Shown: in pieces, positions 16,515-25,839 of the stretch
How positions within the stretch are numbered: position 1 is the stretch's first letter
Layout of the letters: each line of letters begins with the position of its first letter
Assembly (NCBI RefSeq): GCF_023197165.1
Contig: NZ_JALPRD010000003.1
Location: forward strand, 372,001-436,000
DNA from: Sphingopyxis sp. MSC1_008
Lineage (GTDB): Bacteria; Pseudomonadota; Alphaproteobacteria; Sphingomonadales; Sphingomonadaceae
Direction: 5' to 3'
Length of the DNA stretch: 64,000 nucleotides
Made by a program: the position numbers and the translations under genes
Notes under the pieces: generated by a model
Told to the model about the DNA's origin: nothing
Seen by the model: the letters and a program-made list of their open reading frames with translations, nothing else
Databases searched by the model: none

Positions 16515-18344
16515 TCAATAGGCCAGCGCACACCCGTCGGCCCGCATCTCGCTCGCCGCCGCATAGACGCGGGTATCGCCGTCCATGCGATGCTCGACGC
16601 ACTGGTAGCGTCCGAAGCCACCGTCCGATTCTCCCAGCGTCCATCCGATATCGGCGAGCTTCCGGCGGCTGGCTTCGGGCACGCCATTTTCGAGCCGCAG
16701 CACGCCCGCCGCGCCCAGACCGGGCGAATCCTCGCCCATCGTTTCGGACGACCCCTCATGGTGCCAGCGCGGCGAGTCGCCCGCGGCCTGGATTTCGAGC
16801 CCGTAGTCGATGCGGTTGATGATGATTTGCGCCTGACCCTGCGGTTGCATGTCGCCGCCCATGACGCCGAAGCTCATCCACGGCACCTGCCCACGCGCCG
16901 CAAAGCCCGGAATGATCGTCTGGAACGGCCGCTTGCCGGGCGCATAGATATTGGGATGCCCGTCCTGCAGACTGAATAATTGCCCGCGATCCTGAAACAT
17001 GAAGCCCAATCCGTCGGCGACCAGCCCCGACCCCATGCCGCGGAAGTTCGACTGGATCATCGACACCATCATCCCGTCCTTGTCGGCGCAGCTGAAATAG
17101 GTGGTGTCGCCGCGGCTCGGCGCCTGCCCCGGATGAACCGGGGTCAGCAGACGGTCGGGGCGGATCAGTTTCGCACGTTCGGCCGCATAATCCTTCGAAA
17201 TCAGCCATTCGACCGGCACTTTCGAAAAGTGCGGATCGGCATAGTAACGCGCGCGGTCCTCATAGGCGAGGCGCTTCGCCTCGGCCTGTAGATGGATCGA
17301 CAGCGCCGACTGGAACCCCGCGCCTTTCAGGTCGAAATTCTCGAGAATGTTGAGCATCTGCAGCGTCGCGATGCCTTGCGTGTTCGCGCCGAGCGCATAG
17401 ACGTCGGTGCCGTGATAGCCGGTCTTGTGCGGCTCGATCCATTCGGACTTGTGCGCCGCGAGATCCTCGTAGCGCAGCCAACCGCCGATCCGCTTGAAAT
17501 AGGCGTCGATCGTCCGCGCGATCTCGCCTTCGTAGAAGGCATCGCGTCCCCCTTCGGCAATCAGGCGGAACGTGCGCGCAAGGTCGGGATTGCGAAACAC
17601 CTGCCCAGCCGCGGGCCCCTTGCCGTCATTGATACCATAGGTCCGCATCGCATTGTCGATTTCCTCGATCCCGCGCCCGGGCTGTCGGAAACCGGCAAGG
17701 CTGCGGCGGATATAATAAGCGATCATGTCCGGCACCGGTGCACCCGCCTCGGCATGCGCGATAACGGGCTCGAACAATTCCTTCCACGGCAGCTTGCCGT
17801 AACGCTGATGCATCGTCCACCAGCCGTCGACCGTGCCGGGTACCGACACGCTGATCGCGCCATAGGCCGGCAAGGTGCCGCCCTTTGCGCGGCCGCGCAC
17901 CGTCGCGAGGTCGAGTCCGCGCGGGCTTTTGCCCGATCCCGCGAGCCCAGCGAGCTTCTTCGCCTTCGGGTCCCAGATCATCGCATAGACGTCGCCGCCG
18001 ATGCCGTTCGCGGTGGGTTCGAGCAAGCCAAGGCACGCGTTGATCGCGATCGCGGCGTCGACCGCCGACCCGCCGCGCTTCAGCATGTCGATTCCCGCCT
18101 GCGTAGCGAGGGGATGGGCGGTGCCCACTGCACCGTTCAAACCATAGGCTGCGGTGCGCGACGCGAAGCTCGCTCCCACGGGCCGGTCGCCGCTTTGAAC
18201 ATCGGGTCGCAAGAAGCGGTCGGCGCCGGCTTCCCACGCCGGGGGCATGGGGGACTTGGCGCTCGCGCTCGCGCCTCGTGCGATCCCCGCGGCGGGCAAC
18301 AGCGCGGCGGCCGGGACAGCGGCAAGGAGTGTACGGCGATGCAT
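16515..18344 (-). CDS. gamma-glutamyltransferase family protein
   Basis: The 609-residue Ntn-hydrolase precursor starts with a twin-arginine-like signal (MHRRTLLAAVPAAALLPAAG). The large-subunit part includes TAHPLATQAGIDMLKRGGSA and NGIGGDVYAMIWD. The self-cleavage/catalytic Thr is in GDTTYFSCADKDG near residue 414. GMGSGLVADGLGFMFQDRG and a conserved GGDMQPQGQ follow. It probably cleaves gamma-glutamyl or acyl amides in the periplasm. ATG at 18344 follows AAGGGATCCGAG. It is monocistronic. Confidence 0.93.
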   Translation of the reverse strand: MHRRTLLAAVPAAALLPAAGIARGASASAKSPMPPAWEAGADRFLRPDVQSGDRPVGASFASRTAAYGLNGAVGTAHPLATQAGIDMLKRGGSAVDAAIAINACLGLLEPTANGIGGDVYAMIWDPKAKKLAGLAGSGKSPRGLDLATVRGRAKGGTLPAYGAISVSVPGTVDGWWTMHQRYGKLPWKELFEPVIAHAEAGAPVPDMIAYYIRRSLAGFRQPGRGIEEIDNAMRTYGINDGKGPAAGQVFRNPDLARTFRLIAEGGRDAFYEGEIARTIDAYFKRIGGWLRYEDLAAHKSEWIEPHKTGYHGTDVYALGANTQGIATLQMLNILENFDLKGAGFQSALSIHLQAEAKRLAYEDRARYYADPHFSKVPVEWLISKDYAAERAKLIRPDRLLTPVHPGQAPSRGDTTYFSCADKDGMMVSMIQSNFRGMGSGLVADGLGFMFQDRGQLFSLQDGHPNIYAPGKRPFQTIIPGFAARGQVPWMSFGVMGGDMQPQGQAQIIINRIDYGLEIQAAGDSPRWHHEGSSETMGEDSPGLGAAGVLRLENGVPEASRRKLADIGWTLGESDGGFGRYQCVEHRMDGDTRVYAAASEMRADGCALAY

Positions 18345-18444
18345 GGGCTCGGATCCCTTTTTTGGAAAATCCGATCTTGCGGGATGCGTCGGCGATGGCA
18401 AGGCCGGAATCGGTATCTGATACGGTAAAGCGCGCGCAACAAAA

Positions 18445-18475
18445 GGCCCGCCGCGTGCCGGGGCACGGGCGGGCC
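18445..18475 (-). terminator. terminator of secreted protein gene
   Basis: A GC-rich stem built from GGCCCGCC and GGCGGGCC-type arms, with a short loop, is followed on the minus strand by CCTTTTG. It lies 22 bp after the stop at 18498. Confidence 0.7.
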
Positions 18476-18497
18476 GATTGGTCAGGGGGTCAAGGGG

Positions 18498-19031
18498 TTA
18501 GCCGAGGCCCGAGAAGCGGATGTCCTGGACGCGGCCATAGCGAATCTCGCAAGTGAACTTGCCCTTGTCGTACGATCCGCCGCGACCCCAGCGGCCGCCG
18601 TAACCGTCGCGAACGATCACGCGGCCTTTGACGCGATAGCCGTCACGCTTGCGGTCGATGCTCGTCACCTCGGTCACGTCGGTGCGGCCATAACGACGGC
18701 TGCCGCGCTCGACCGAGTTGACGCACTGGCTGACCGCGCTGCGGCTGTTGCCATGGCGATTATAATCATAGCCATAGCCGTAGCGGGCATCGTCATAGCG
18801 CCCGCGATAACGATCGTCGTACCGGCCGTCGCGGTCGTAACGGTCGTTGTCGCCGCTCGACAGGATCGCGGCTAGGCCGCCGATCACGACGGCGCCGGCG
18901 ATGATTTCGCCCGCGCTGATTCCGTCGCGGTCATATCGATCGCGTGCGGCGGCGGGCGCGGCGCTCATCAGCATCGCGCCGGCGGTGGCCGCACCAATTG
19001 CGGCCTTGGTCAGGGTGGTCTTGATAGCCAT
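18498..19031 (-). CDS. secreted Arg/Tyr/Asp-rich protein, paralogue 1
   Basis: This 177-residue preprotein has a signal peptide ending near AAPAAARD (residue 30). A short hydrophobic segment (GISAGEIIAGAVVIGGLAAI) follows, then a low-complexity Arg-Tyr-Asp-Gly stretch. The C-terminal domain begins AVSQCVNSVE and ends FTCEIRYGRVQDIRFSG. It shares the SxGExhxGhhVIGxhAAIhSS segment, a C-terminal Cys and the ending with the gene at 19366-19899. Function is unknown and an envelope location is likely. A hairpin terminates transcription downstream. Confidence 0.8.
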   Translation of the reverse strand: MAIKTTLTKAAIGAATAGAMLMSAAPAAARDRYDRDGISAGEIIAGAVVIGGLAAILSSGDNDRYDRDGRYDDRYRGRYDDARYGYGYDYNRHGNSRSAVSQCVNSVERGSRRYGRTDVTEVTSIDRKRDGYRVKGRVIVRDGYGGRWGRGGSYDKGKFTCEIRYGRVQDIRFSGLG

Positions 19032-19164
19032 GGTTCGGTCTCCTTAAGCGCAGGCGGCAGCTTCGCGGCCTGTTGAAGACGGTTTACCGATTCGGCTGTG
19101 ACAGGGCGCTGAACCCCCTGCTTATCTGGGGTTCAGACTTGGTTTTGCTGGCGTTCATCTAAAT

Positions 19165-19357
19165 TCCTCCCTGTGCCGCAGGCATGGGGAGGTGGCAGCG
19201 CGAAGCGCTGACGGAGGTGCCAAGACGCGACGTCGCGGCCCCTCCACCACTCGCTTCGCGAGAGTGCTGAGTCGTCCCGTCCCCCGGACTGGACTTGAAT
19301 TGCCGGGGGCAATCCAAACCTGCACTCCCCCTTCCCACCGCTTCGCGGCAGGGAGGA
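19165..19357. repeat. dispersed structured repeat, copy 2
   Basis: A 193-bp element with the same TCCTCCC/GGGAGGA ends and internal GGCAGCGCGAAGCGCTGACG block as 8792-8916. It is longer because of an extra segment at about 19265-19325 that contains another small hairpin. It occupies the 334-bp gap between two related secreted-protein genes. Confidence 0.7.
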
Positions 19358-19365
19358 TCGAAAGA

Positions 19366-19899
19366 TCAGCCGAAATTGACGTCGACAACCCGCCCATTGA
19401 GATAGCTGCAGCCAAAGCTGCTCACCTCGCCGCCAAGGCGCGACGCGGTGCCGGTGACGTACCAGCCGCCGTTGTTCGGCTCGGTCCCGGTGATGTTGTC
19501 GACGCGCGCGTCGTCGCCCATCTCGCCCTCGACCGCCCAGCTGCACGCGTCGGCGGCCCGCCCTTCGGCTTCGCCGCGGCCATAGGCGCCGGGGGCGATA
19601 TCATTCGGTGTATCGGGTTCGTAGCGCGGCACCTCCTGCCGATCGTCGCCGCGATAGGGGGGCTCATAGCGATAGTCGGGTGCGCGCTCGCGCTTGTCCT
19701 TGCTCACCGAGCTCGCGATGGCGGCGATCGCGCCGATGACGAACAGCCCGCCGAGCACCTCGCCGGTACTGATATGGTCGCGGTCGCGATAACCCCAGCC
19801 GCCATGATGGCGCCCGCGCGCTTCGGCAGGGACGGCGCTCAGGCCGACCGAGGTCAGGACGATCGCCGCTGCGGTGGTAAAGCTGGTCAATTTGCGCAT
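19366..19899 (-). CDS. secreted protein, paralogue 2
   Basis: The 177-residue preprotein has a signal peptide (ends about VPAEARG, residue 28), the shared segment HISTGEVLGGLFVIGAIAAI, a charged linker, and a C-terminal domain with ACSWAVEGEMG and FGCSYLNGRVVDVNFG. Its length, layout, paired cysteines and DV/DI-F-G ending match the protein at 18498-19031, so the two are tandem paralogues. The role is unknown, probably periplasmic. The dispersed repeat separates the pair. Confidence 0.8.
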   Translation of the reverse strand: MRKLTSFTTAAAIVLTSVGLSAVPAEARGRHHGGWGYRDRDHISTGEVLGGLFVIGAIAAIASSVSKDKRERAPDYRYEPPYRGDDRQEVPRYEPDTPNDIAPGAYGRGEAEGRAADACSWAVEGEMGDDARVDNITGTEPNNGGWYVTGTASRLGGEVSSFGCSYLNGRVVDVNFG

Positions 19900-20022
19900 C
19901 GAGGGAAACTCCCCTTCGGCGGGCTCAGGATGGTCCAGCCCGCAATCTTACCGCCCTACGCGCGCGATGCTTTCGCGCCGCTGAACCGTGGCCGGCGCGC
20001 GGCGAGCCGAGTCCCGATATGG

Positions 20023-20054
20023 AAAGGCCCGCCATCCGATAGGATGACGGGCCT
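20023..20054 (-). terminator. terminator of glycine-zipper gene
   Basis: AAGGCCCG and CGGGCCTT arms with an inner CATCC/GGATG extension and a four-base loop form a strong stem 38 bp beyond the stop at 20092. Confidence 0.7.
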
Positions 20055-20091
20055 TGGACCAGTGATAGGTGACCAGACCTGTTCCTGGGTA

Positions 20092-20931
20092 TCAGCAGAC
20101 GCAGCGCGGCTTGGGCCGGGGTTTCCACTTTTTCTTCGCGACATAGCGTTTCCGCACCGGCACATTTTCATAATAGGTGCGCGTCGACGTCTCGACCCTT
20201 TCGGTCACGACCGGCGCGCCGCCCGTGATGATCGTCGTGACGACGACGCCGGGGGTGTAATAGCCGTAACCATAGCCATAGCCGCTGTGCTGGTACGTCG
20301 TCGCATAACCACCGGGATAGGTGCCGCCGGGATAATAGCCGCCCTGGTAATGGCCACCCTGGTAACGCGCGCTGCGGCTCGACCACCATTCGTCGCATTT
20401 CTTCTTGTCTGACGCATTGCCGATCGCGCTGCCCGCCAGCGCGCCGACCCCGGCGCCGATCAGCGTACCCGCGGTGCGATCGCCGCGTCCGGCTATGCGG
20501 TTGCCGGCGATACCCCCCACGAGCCCGCCGACAACCGCGCCGCCCACTGTGCCCCCCCGGCCACAGCGGCGTTCCATCTCTTCGTCGTAACGGGCGTCAT
20601 ACCCGCCGTGATAGTAGGGATCGTAGGCGGGCGGCGGCGGGTAGTCCGCGCCATGGCCCTCGATCGTGCCTTCATAACGCCCTTCGTAGCGGCGGCCGTT
20701 GGATGCCTCGTACGTACCGTCCCAAGTGCCGGTCCAGCGGCCCTCGGCGTCATAGGTGCCATTGACGTGGCGATAATCGACTTCGCTCGGCACGCGGTCG
20801 GGATAGCCGGTGTAGACGCGGCTATCGGGATCGGCGGGAACGCCATAGTCGAGCGCGGGCTGTTCGGCGCGCGCATGGCTCGCCAGCAACAACGACCCTG
20901 CGGCCATTCCCAACAACACAAACGTGCGCAT
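20092..20931 (-). CDS. glycine-zipper 2TM-domain secreted protein
   Basis: The 279-residue preprotein has a signal peptide ending at SHARAEQ. A MORN-like segment follows (GRWTGTWDGTYEASNGRRYE), then a Gly-zipper membrane hairpin (GGAVVGGLVGGIAGNRIAG plus AGTLIGAGVGALAGSAIGNA), a Tyr/Gly repeat region (YQGGHYQGGYYPGG) and a very basic C-terminus ending KPRCVC. Glycine-zipper proteins sit in the outer membrane or periplasm. A CtrA-like box lies 36 bp upstream of the ATG at 20931. Confidence 0.85.
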   Translation of the reverse strand: MRTFVLLGMAAGSLLLASHARAEQPALDYGVPADPDSRVYTGYPDRVPSEVDYRHVNGTYDAEGRWTGTWDGTYEASNGRRYEGRYEGTIEGHGADYPPPPAYDPYYHGGYDARYDEEMERRCGRGGTVGGAVVGGLVGGIAGNRIAGRGDRTAGTLIGAGVGALAGSAIGNASDKKKCDEWWSSRSARYQGGHYQGGYYPGGTYPGGYATTYQHSGYGYGYGYYTPGVVVTTIITGGAPVVTERVETSTRTYYENVPVRKRYVAKKKWKPRPKPRCVC

Positions 20932-20966
20932 GACTTACTCCCTGTTCCCTCGGCCGAACCGATTGG

Positions 20967-20981
20967 TTAACAGTTTGTTAG
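20967..20981. promoter_or_regulatory. CtrA-like box upstream of glycine-zipper gene
   Basis: TTAA, seven bases, TTAG differs by one base from the CtrA consensus. It lies 36 bp before the start codon at 20931. Control by CtrA is inferred. Confidence 0.4.
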
Positions 20982-21045
20982 CAAATTTAGCGCCTTTTCG
21001 CGAATCCGTTAACCGTGACTTATCTGTCCCGATTTGGGGCGGGGT

Positions 21046-21534
21046 TCAGGATGCGAGCGCGGCCGCGATGCGCGCGACGAGCGCTTCGGCGCCCGCCTGA
21101 TCGGCGGCAGTGAAGCGGCCGGGGATCGGGCTGTCGAGGTCGAGCACGCCGACCAGCCGGTCGTTCGCGATCACCGGCACCACAAGTTCGCTGCGGCTGT
21201 CGGCGTCGCACGCGATATGCCCGGGAAAGGCATGGACATCCTCGACGCGCTGCGTCGCGCGCAGCCGCGCGGCGGCGCCGCACACGCCCTTGTCGAGCGG
21301 AATGCGGATGCACGCCGCCTTGCCCTGGAACGGGCCGAGCACCAGCTCGGTCCCGTCGAAGCGATAGAAGCCTGCCCAGTTAAGGTCGGGGATCGCCTGC
21401 CAGATCAGCGCCGCGACATTCGCCATATTGGCGATGCCGTCGGGCTCGCCCGCGACGAGCGCCGCGGCGGCGTCACCCGCCTCGGCCCAGCGTTCGGCGG
21501 GATCGGTCGCGGAGAAGGCGAGGGCGTAGGACAT
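21046..21534 (-). CDS. msrC: GAF-domain free methionine-(R)-sulfoxide reductase
   Basis: The 162-residue GAF protein has the fRMsr cysteines in QGKAACIRIP, KGVCGAAA and HIACDADSRSELVVP. It reduces free methionine-(R)-sulfoxide using thioredoxin. NWAGFYRFDG and GVLDLDSPIPGRF are also family-typical. ATG at 21534 overlaps the stop of the upstream prolyl oligopeptidase gene by one base (TAATG), so the two are translated together, linking peptide turnover and repair of oxidised methionine. Confidence 0.93.
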   Translation of the reverse strand: MSYALAFSATDPAERWAEAGDAAAALVAGEPDGIANMANVAALIWQAIPDLNWAGFYRFDGTELVLGPFQGKAACIRIPLDKGVCGAAARLRATQRVEDVHAFPGHIACDADSRSELVVPVIANDRLVGVLDLDSPIPGRFTAADQAGAEALVARIAAALAS

Positions 21535-23693
21535 TATTCGACGCTCAGTCCGGTCCATTTCGCCGCGAAGGCATATTTGTCGGCGGCCTCGGCGATGATC
21601 TTGTCGGTCGGCTTGCCGCTGCCGTGGCCCGCGCGCGTTTCGACGCGGATCAGGTGCGGCTTGTCACCCGCCTTCGCATGCTGGAGCGCAGCGGTATATT
21701 TAAAGCTGTGCCCCGGCACGACGCGGTCGTCGGTGTCGGCGGTGGTCACGAGCACCGCCGGATAGGCCGCCCCGTCCTTGATATTGTGGTACGGCGAATA
21801 GGCCAGCAAGTTCCTGAAATCGCCTTCCTTCGACGGATAGCCATAATCGTCGACCCAATAGCGGCCGGCGGTGAAGCGGTCGAAACGCAGCATGTCCATC
21901 ACCCCGACCGCGGGCAGCGCCGCGGCGAACAGGTCGGGGCGCTGGTTGGTCACCGCGCCGACGAGCAGCCCGCCGTTCGACCCGCCCTCGATCGCGATCT
22001 GGCCCTTGCCCGCGATCCCTTGCGCGATCAGATATTCACCCGCGGCGATGAAATCGTCGAAGACATTCTGCTTTTTGTCGAGGCGCCCGGCGTCGTGCCA
22101 CGCCTTGCCATATTCGCCGCCGCCGCGCAGGTTCGCGATCGCGAGCACGCCGCCCTTGTCGACCCAGGCGAGCCGCGTCGGCGAGAAGGCGGGGGTCATC
22201 GAGACGTTGAAGCCGCCATAGCCGTACAGCAGCGTCGGCGATCCCTTGCTGCGATCAAGACCCTTTTTCATCACGACGAACATCGGCACCTCGGTGCCGT
22301 CCTTCGACTTGTAGAAGCGCTGTTCGACGCTGAAGTCGGCGGGCTTGAAGGTCAGCTTCGGCTCGGCGAAAATCTCGCTCTTCCCCGTTGCGGTGTCGAA
22401 ACGATAGATCGTCGTCGGCCGCGCATAGCTTGAGAAGCTGTAGAAGGTTTCGGGATCGCTCGACTTGCCGCCGAAACCCGACGCCGCGCCGATGTCGGCG
22501 AGCTTGATATTGGCGACCGGCTTGCCGTCGAGTGCGACCATGCGCGCCTCCGACTTCGCATCGCCGAGGTACGAGAGGATCAGGCGATTGCCGACGCGCG
22601 AGGCGCCGACCAGCGTCGCCTCATTCTCGCCGACGAGTTGCGTCAGCACGGCGGGCTTTTTGATGTCCATCGACACAATCCGCCCGCGCGGCGCGCCCTT
22701 GTTGGTGACGAAGGTAAAGCGCGTGCCCTCGTTGGTCACATATTCCCAGTTGTTCGCATAATCGTCGACGAGCGTGATCGGCTTGCCGCCGGCCTTGCCG
22801 AGCGGATGGAGGGTCAGGCCATAACGCTCGTCGGTGCCTTCGGACGACACGACGAGCAGATATTGGCCGTCGTCGGTAACGACCGCGCTGTTGTTGAGTT
22901 TCGGCTTGTCGGGGGTTGCGTGGATCAGCACGTCGGCGCTCTGCGGCGTCCCGAGCTTGTGGAAATAGACGCTGTGATTTTCGTTCAATGACTGGAACGC
23001 TTCGCCCTGCTTGGGTTCGGGGAAGCGCGAATAATAAAAGCCGCTGCCGTCCTTCGCCCAGTCGAGCGCCGAAAATTTGACCCAGCGCACCTCGTCGGAC
23101 AGATCCTGCCCCGTCGCGACATCCTTGACGCGCACGATGCGCCAGTCGGTGCCGCCGTCCTGCACCGAATAGAGGAGGTGCTTGCCATCCTCCGACGGGT
23201 TCCACTCGCCGAGCGCGGTCGCGCCGTCCTTCGCCCAGCTGTTGGGATCGATCAGCACGCGGCCTTCGCCCTTCAACCCTTCACGGACATAGAGCACTGA
23301 CTGCGGCTGCAGCCCGTCGTTGCGCGTGTAGAAATAGCGCGTCCCCGCCTTCGTCGGCAGGCCGAAGCGCTCATAATTATAAAGCTCGGTCATCCGCTCC
23401 TTGAAGCTGTCGCGGCCGGGCAGCGTTTCGAGATAGGTGTCGGTGACCTTGTTTTGCGCTGCGACCCAGTCGGCGACCTTCGGATTGACGCGCACATCGT
23501 CTTCCAGCCAGCGATAGGGGTCGGCGACGTTGACCCCGAACTGCGGATCGACTGTGTCGCCGCGCGCCGTGTCGGGATAGGTCAATGCCTTGGCCATCGC
23601 CGATGTCGCGGCGGCATCGGCCGCCGCTGCTGCACCCGGAATCATCGTCAAGGCAGCGAGCGCGAGCGGCGCGGACAGGGCTTTACGGGACAT
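21534..23693 (-). CDS. prolyl oligopeptidase (S9A)
   Basis: The 719-residue preprotein has a signal peptide (ends near PGAAAAADA), a seven-bladed propeller and an alpha/beta hydrolase domain. The catalytic Ser lies in EGGSNGGLLVG, Asp in TADTDDRVVPGH and His in TRAGHGSGKPT. DPYRWLEDD near the start is typical of prolyl endopeptidases. It cleaves proline-containing peptides in the periplasm. It closely resembles in layout the known sphingomonad prolyl endopeptidases. It is co-transcribed with msrC. Confidence 0.95.
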   Translation of the reverse strand: MSRKALSAPLALAALTMIPGAAAAADAAATSAMAKALTYPDTARGDTVDPQFGVNVADPYRWLEDDVRVNPKVADWVAAQNKVTDTYLETLPGRDSFKERMTELYNYERFGLPTKAGTRYFYTRNDGLQPQSVLYVREGLKGEGRVLIDPNSWAKDGATALGEWNPSEDGKHLLYSVQDGGTDWRIVRVKDVATGQDLSDEVRWVKFSALDWAKDGSGFYYSRFPEPKQGEAFQSLNENHSVYFHKLGTPQSADVLIHATPDKPKLNNSAVVTDDGQYLLVVSSEGTDERYGLTLHPLGKAGGKPITLVDDYANNWEYVTNEGTRFTFVTNKGAPRGRIVSMDIKKPAVLTQLVGENEATLVGASRVGNRLILSYLGDAKSEARMVALDGKPVANIKLADIGAASGFGGKSSDPETFYSFSSYARPTTIYRFDTATGKSEIFAEPKLTFKPADFSVEQRFYKSKDGTEVPMFVVMKKGLDRSKGSPTLLYGYGGFNVSMTPAFSPTRLAWVDKGGVLAIANLRGGGEYGKAWHDAGRLDKKQNVFDDFIAAGEYLIAQGIAGKGQIAIEGGSNGGLLVGAVTNQRPDLFAAALPAVGVMDMLRFDRFTAGRYWVDDYGYPSKEGDFRNLLAYSPYHNIKDGAAYPAVLVTTADTDDRVVPGHSFKYTAALQHAKAGDKPHLIRVETRAGHGSGKPTDKIIAEAADKYAFAAKWTGLSVE

Positions 23694-23781
23694 GGCAAGG
23701 CGATCCTCATTCTCTGTGGGAAATTATCGTGCGCCGATATGTAAGCATCGGCAAGGGACGGGCAAGGGGATTTGATGCCCG

Positions 23782-25435
23782 TCAGGCGGGATCGAGCGAT
23801 CCGCGATAGGCGACGATCAATCCGATAAGCGGTGCGGCGATTTCGACGTCGAAGCGGAAGGTGCCGTCGATCTCGGTTTCGAAGCTAGCGCCGTTCGGCA
23901 TCAGCCAGCGTGGCATCGGGATACCGATCACCGACCAGCGGCGCGGGACGAGATGAAGACGGTCCTTTTCGACCACGAGTGCCATCGCGAACGACAGCGG
24001 GCCGAAGCGCTCGATGAGCAGATAGTCGTTCCGTCCGGTGCCGCGCATTTGCAACGACGCGAACCGCTTGCCGCCGAAATCGCGGGTCCAGCGTTCGCCG
24101 CCCTTTTCGGGGGTAAAGGCGACCGTGACGGGCACATGCGCGGTTGCTTTCGGGAAGCCGATGATCGCGGCGGCGACCCGCGCGAGCAGCCCGGTGCCGC
24201 GGCGCACTTCGGCGTGGCCCCGCCACCGGCGCTCGGCCTTGCTTCCGTGCAGCAACCGAAGCGTCGGCAGCAGCGTGTCGAAGGCGGTCCCGAGAAGCTG
24301 ACGATAGAGCGGCGCGTCGGGCTCTTCTCTGCGAAAGCCGGTTTGGATCGAGCGGTTCGCGAACAGCGCGTCATAATCGGCGAGGGTCAGTGTATCGACG
24401 CTCGACCGCGCACCCGCGACCGGACGATCGCCGGCGCGCAATTTGCGGACGATCGCCTCGATCGCCATCGACGGAATATAGGGCCCGTCATCGCCCTCGG
24501 CCAAAAGATGCCAGCTCCGCTCGACCATTTTTCCTTCGGTAAGCCCGCGCGCGCGGATGAACATCCCGCCGCGATGCTCGCCGAAGCGCATGCGGTTGAG
24601 CACCGCATAGAAAAGGCGCGAGAAGGGCTCGAACGACGGCAGGTGAAAGCGCGCGCGCCTTGGCCAGCAGGTTCAGGATGCGGTGCAGGATTTCGGGCAC
24701 CGGCCCGGCGCCCATCCAGATGTCGGTGAGCGCGGGCCAGGCGCGCGGGATAAGCTGGAGATCGGGGACGTCGACAAGCGAGAAATGGATGTTCCTGAGC
24801 GGCAGGCGTCCGGGGACCGCAACGGTATAGCGCAGGCTCTCCGCAAGCCCGATGCCGTGCGCATCCTTGCCGCCACGCCGCAGCTTCACCGGTGCGCCGG
24901 CATAGCCGACGACCGCGCGCATCACGTTGAGCCCGATGCCCGCAAAGGGCGATGGCGCGATCCCGCCTTCGACGGTGCGGATGTCCATCGTCTTCGCCAT
25001 TTCGCGGAGCACTGCGCCGGTGAGCGCGGGGAAACTGCTGACCCCCGACAGGATGAAGATACCCGCCGCTTGCGCCGCGGCATCGAAGCGGTCGATGCCG
25101 AAGACAAAATCGGCGCCGTCGGCGAAATCGAGATAATCGACCTTCGCTGCGAGGCACGCGTCGACCACCCGATAGCGGTTGGCGCCATAATCCTGGAACG
25201 GCCCCGACGCGTCGATAACCACGTCGGGCCGGAGCCGGTCCAGCGCTCCGGCGGTATCGCGCCGGTCGAGCAAATGCGGATGGACGCGCGCGATCCCGCG
25301 ATAGGCGGCGCAGAAACGCTCCGCGCGGCTAAGGTCGCGGCCACAGATGAAGAGGTCGAGGTCGGGCACGTCGGCGAGCAGCTCGGCGAGGCGCCCGCCG
25401 AACACGCCATAGCCGCCGAGGATCAATATCTTCAT
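23782..25435 (-). pseudogene. saccharopine-dehydrogenase-like/DUF4166 fusion, frameshifted
   Basis: The first part (ATG at 25435, MKILILGGYGVFGGRLAELL) is a Rossmann NAD(P)-binding saccharopine-dehydrogenase-like domain of about 265 residues. The second part, in another frame to the stop at 23782, is a DUF4166 domain that starts around FHLPSFEPFSRLFYAVLNRM. The break falls in the alternating tract GCGCGCGCGC at 24649-24658. Two more bases there would restore one frame of about 551 codons. A real slippage mutation, phase-variable tract or sequence error are all possible. The start overlaps the DCC gene by four bases. Confidence 0.8.
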
Positions 25436-25839
25436 TCTAATATCCGGTTTTGATATTCGGGCGGCGCGACCCAGCAGGTCGCGCGTTTTCCGAACAGGCG
25501 GTAACGATGGCGCGCAATCCAACAATAAACGGGGTCGCGGACGACGGCCGGGACCAGGCGGAAGAGCGCGAGCAGCCGCCACGGCCAGCTGAGTCCCTCA
25601 TAGATCGCGAGCACGGCATCGCTGTCGCGCCGCACGCGTGCGCCATCGATGACCAGAATGCTCGTCGGATCGCGCGGATCGAGGCCATGTTCGCGGCACA
25701 GCGCGGCACCCGCCACCCCTTGGATCGACGCAAGGCGAAACCGCGCGCGCTTATCGTGCCGCATCACGAACTGCGCGTTGGCCGAGCACAGCACGCATTC
25801 GGCGTCGAACAGGATGATCGGGCCAGCCGCGTCAGGCAT
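25432..25839 (-). CDS. DCC-family thiol-disulfide oxidoreductase-like protein (DUF393)
   Basis: The 135-residue protein begins MPDAAGPIILFDAECVLCSA, carrying the D-x-x-C-x-x-C motif of the DCC family, and contains RFRLASIQGVAGAALCREHG and WPWRLLALFRLVP. The family is thioredoxin-like, but partners are unknown. ATG at 25839 overlaps the upstream DUF4166 stop by eight bases and its own stop overlaps the next gene by four, so it is the middle gene of a tight operon. Confidence 0.9.
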   Translation of the reverse strand: MPDAAGPIILFDAECVLCSANAQFVMRHDKRARFRLASIQGVAGAALCREHGLDPRDPTSILVIDGARVRRDSDAVLAIYEGLSWPWRLLALFRLVPAVVRDPVYCWIARHRYRLFGKRATCWVAPPEYQNRILE

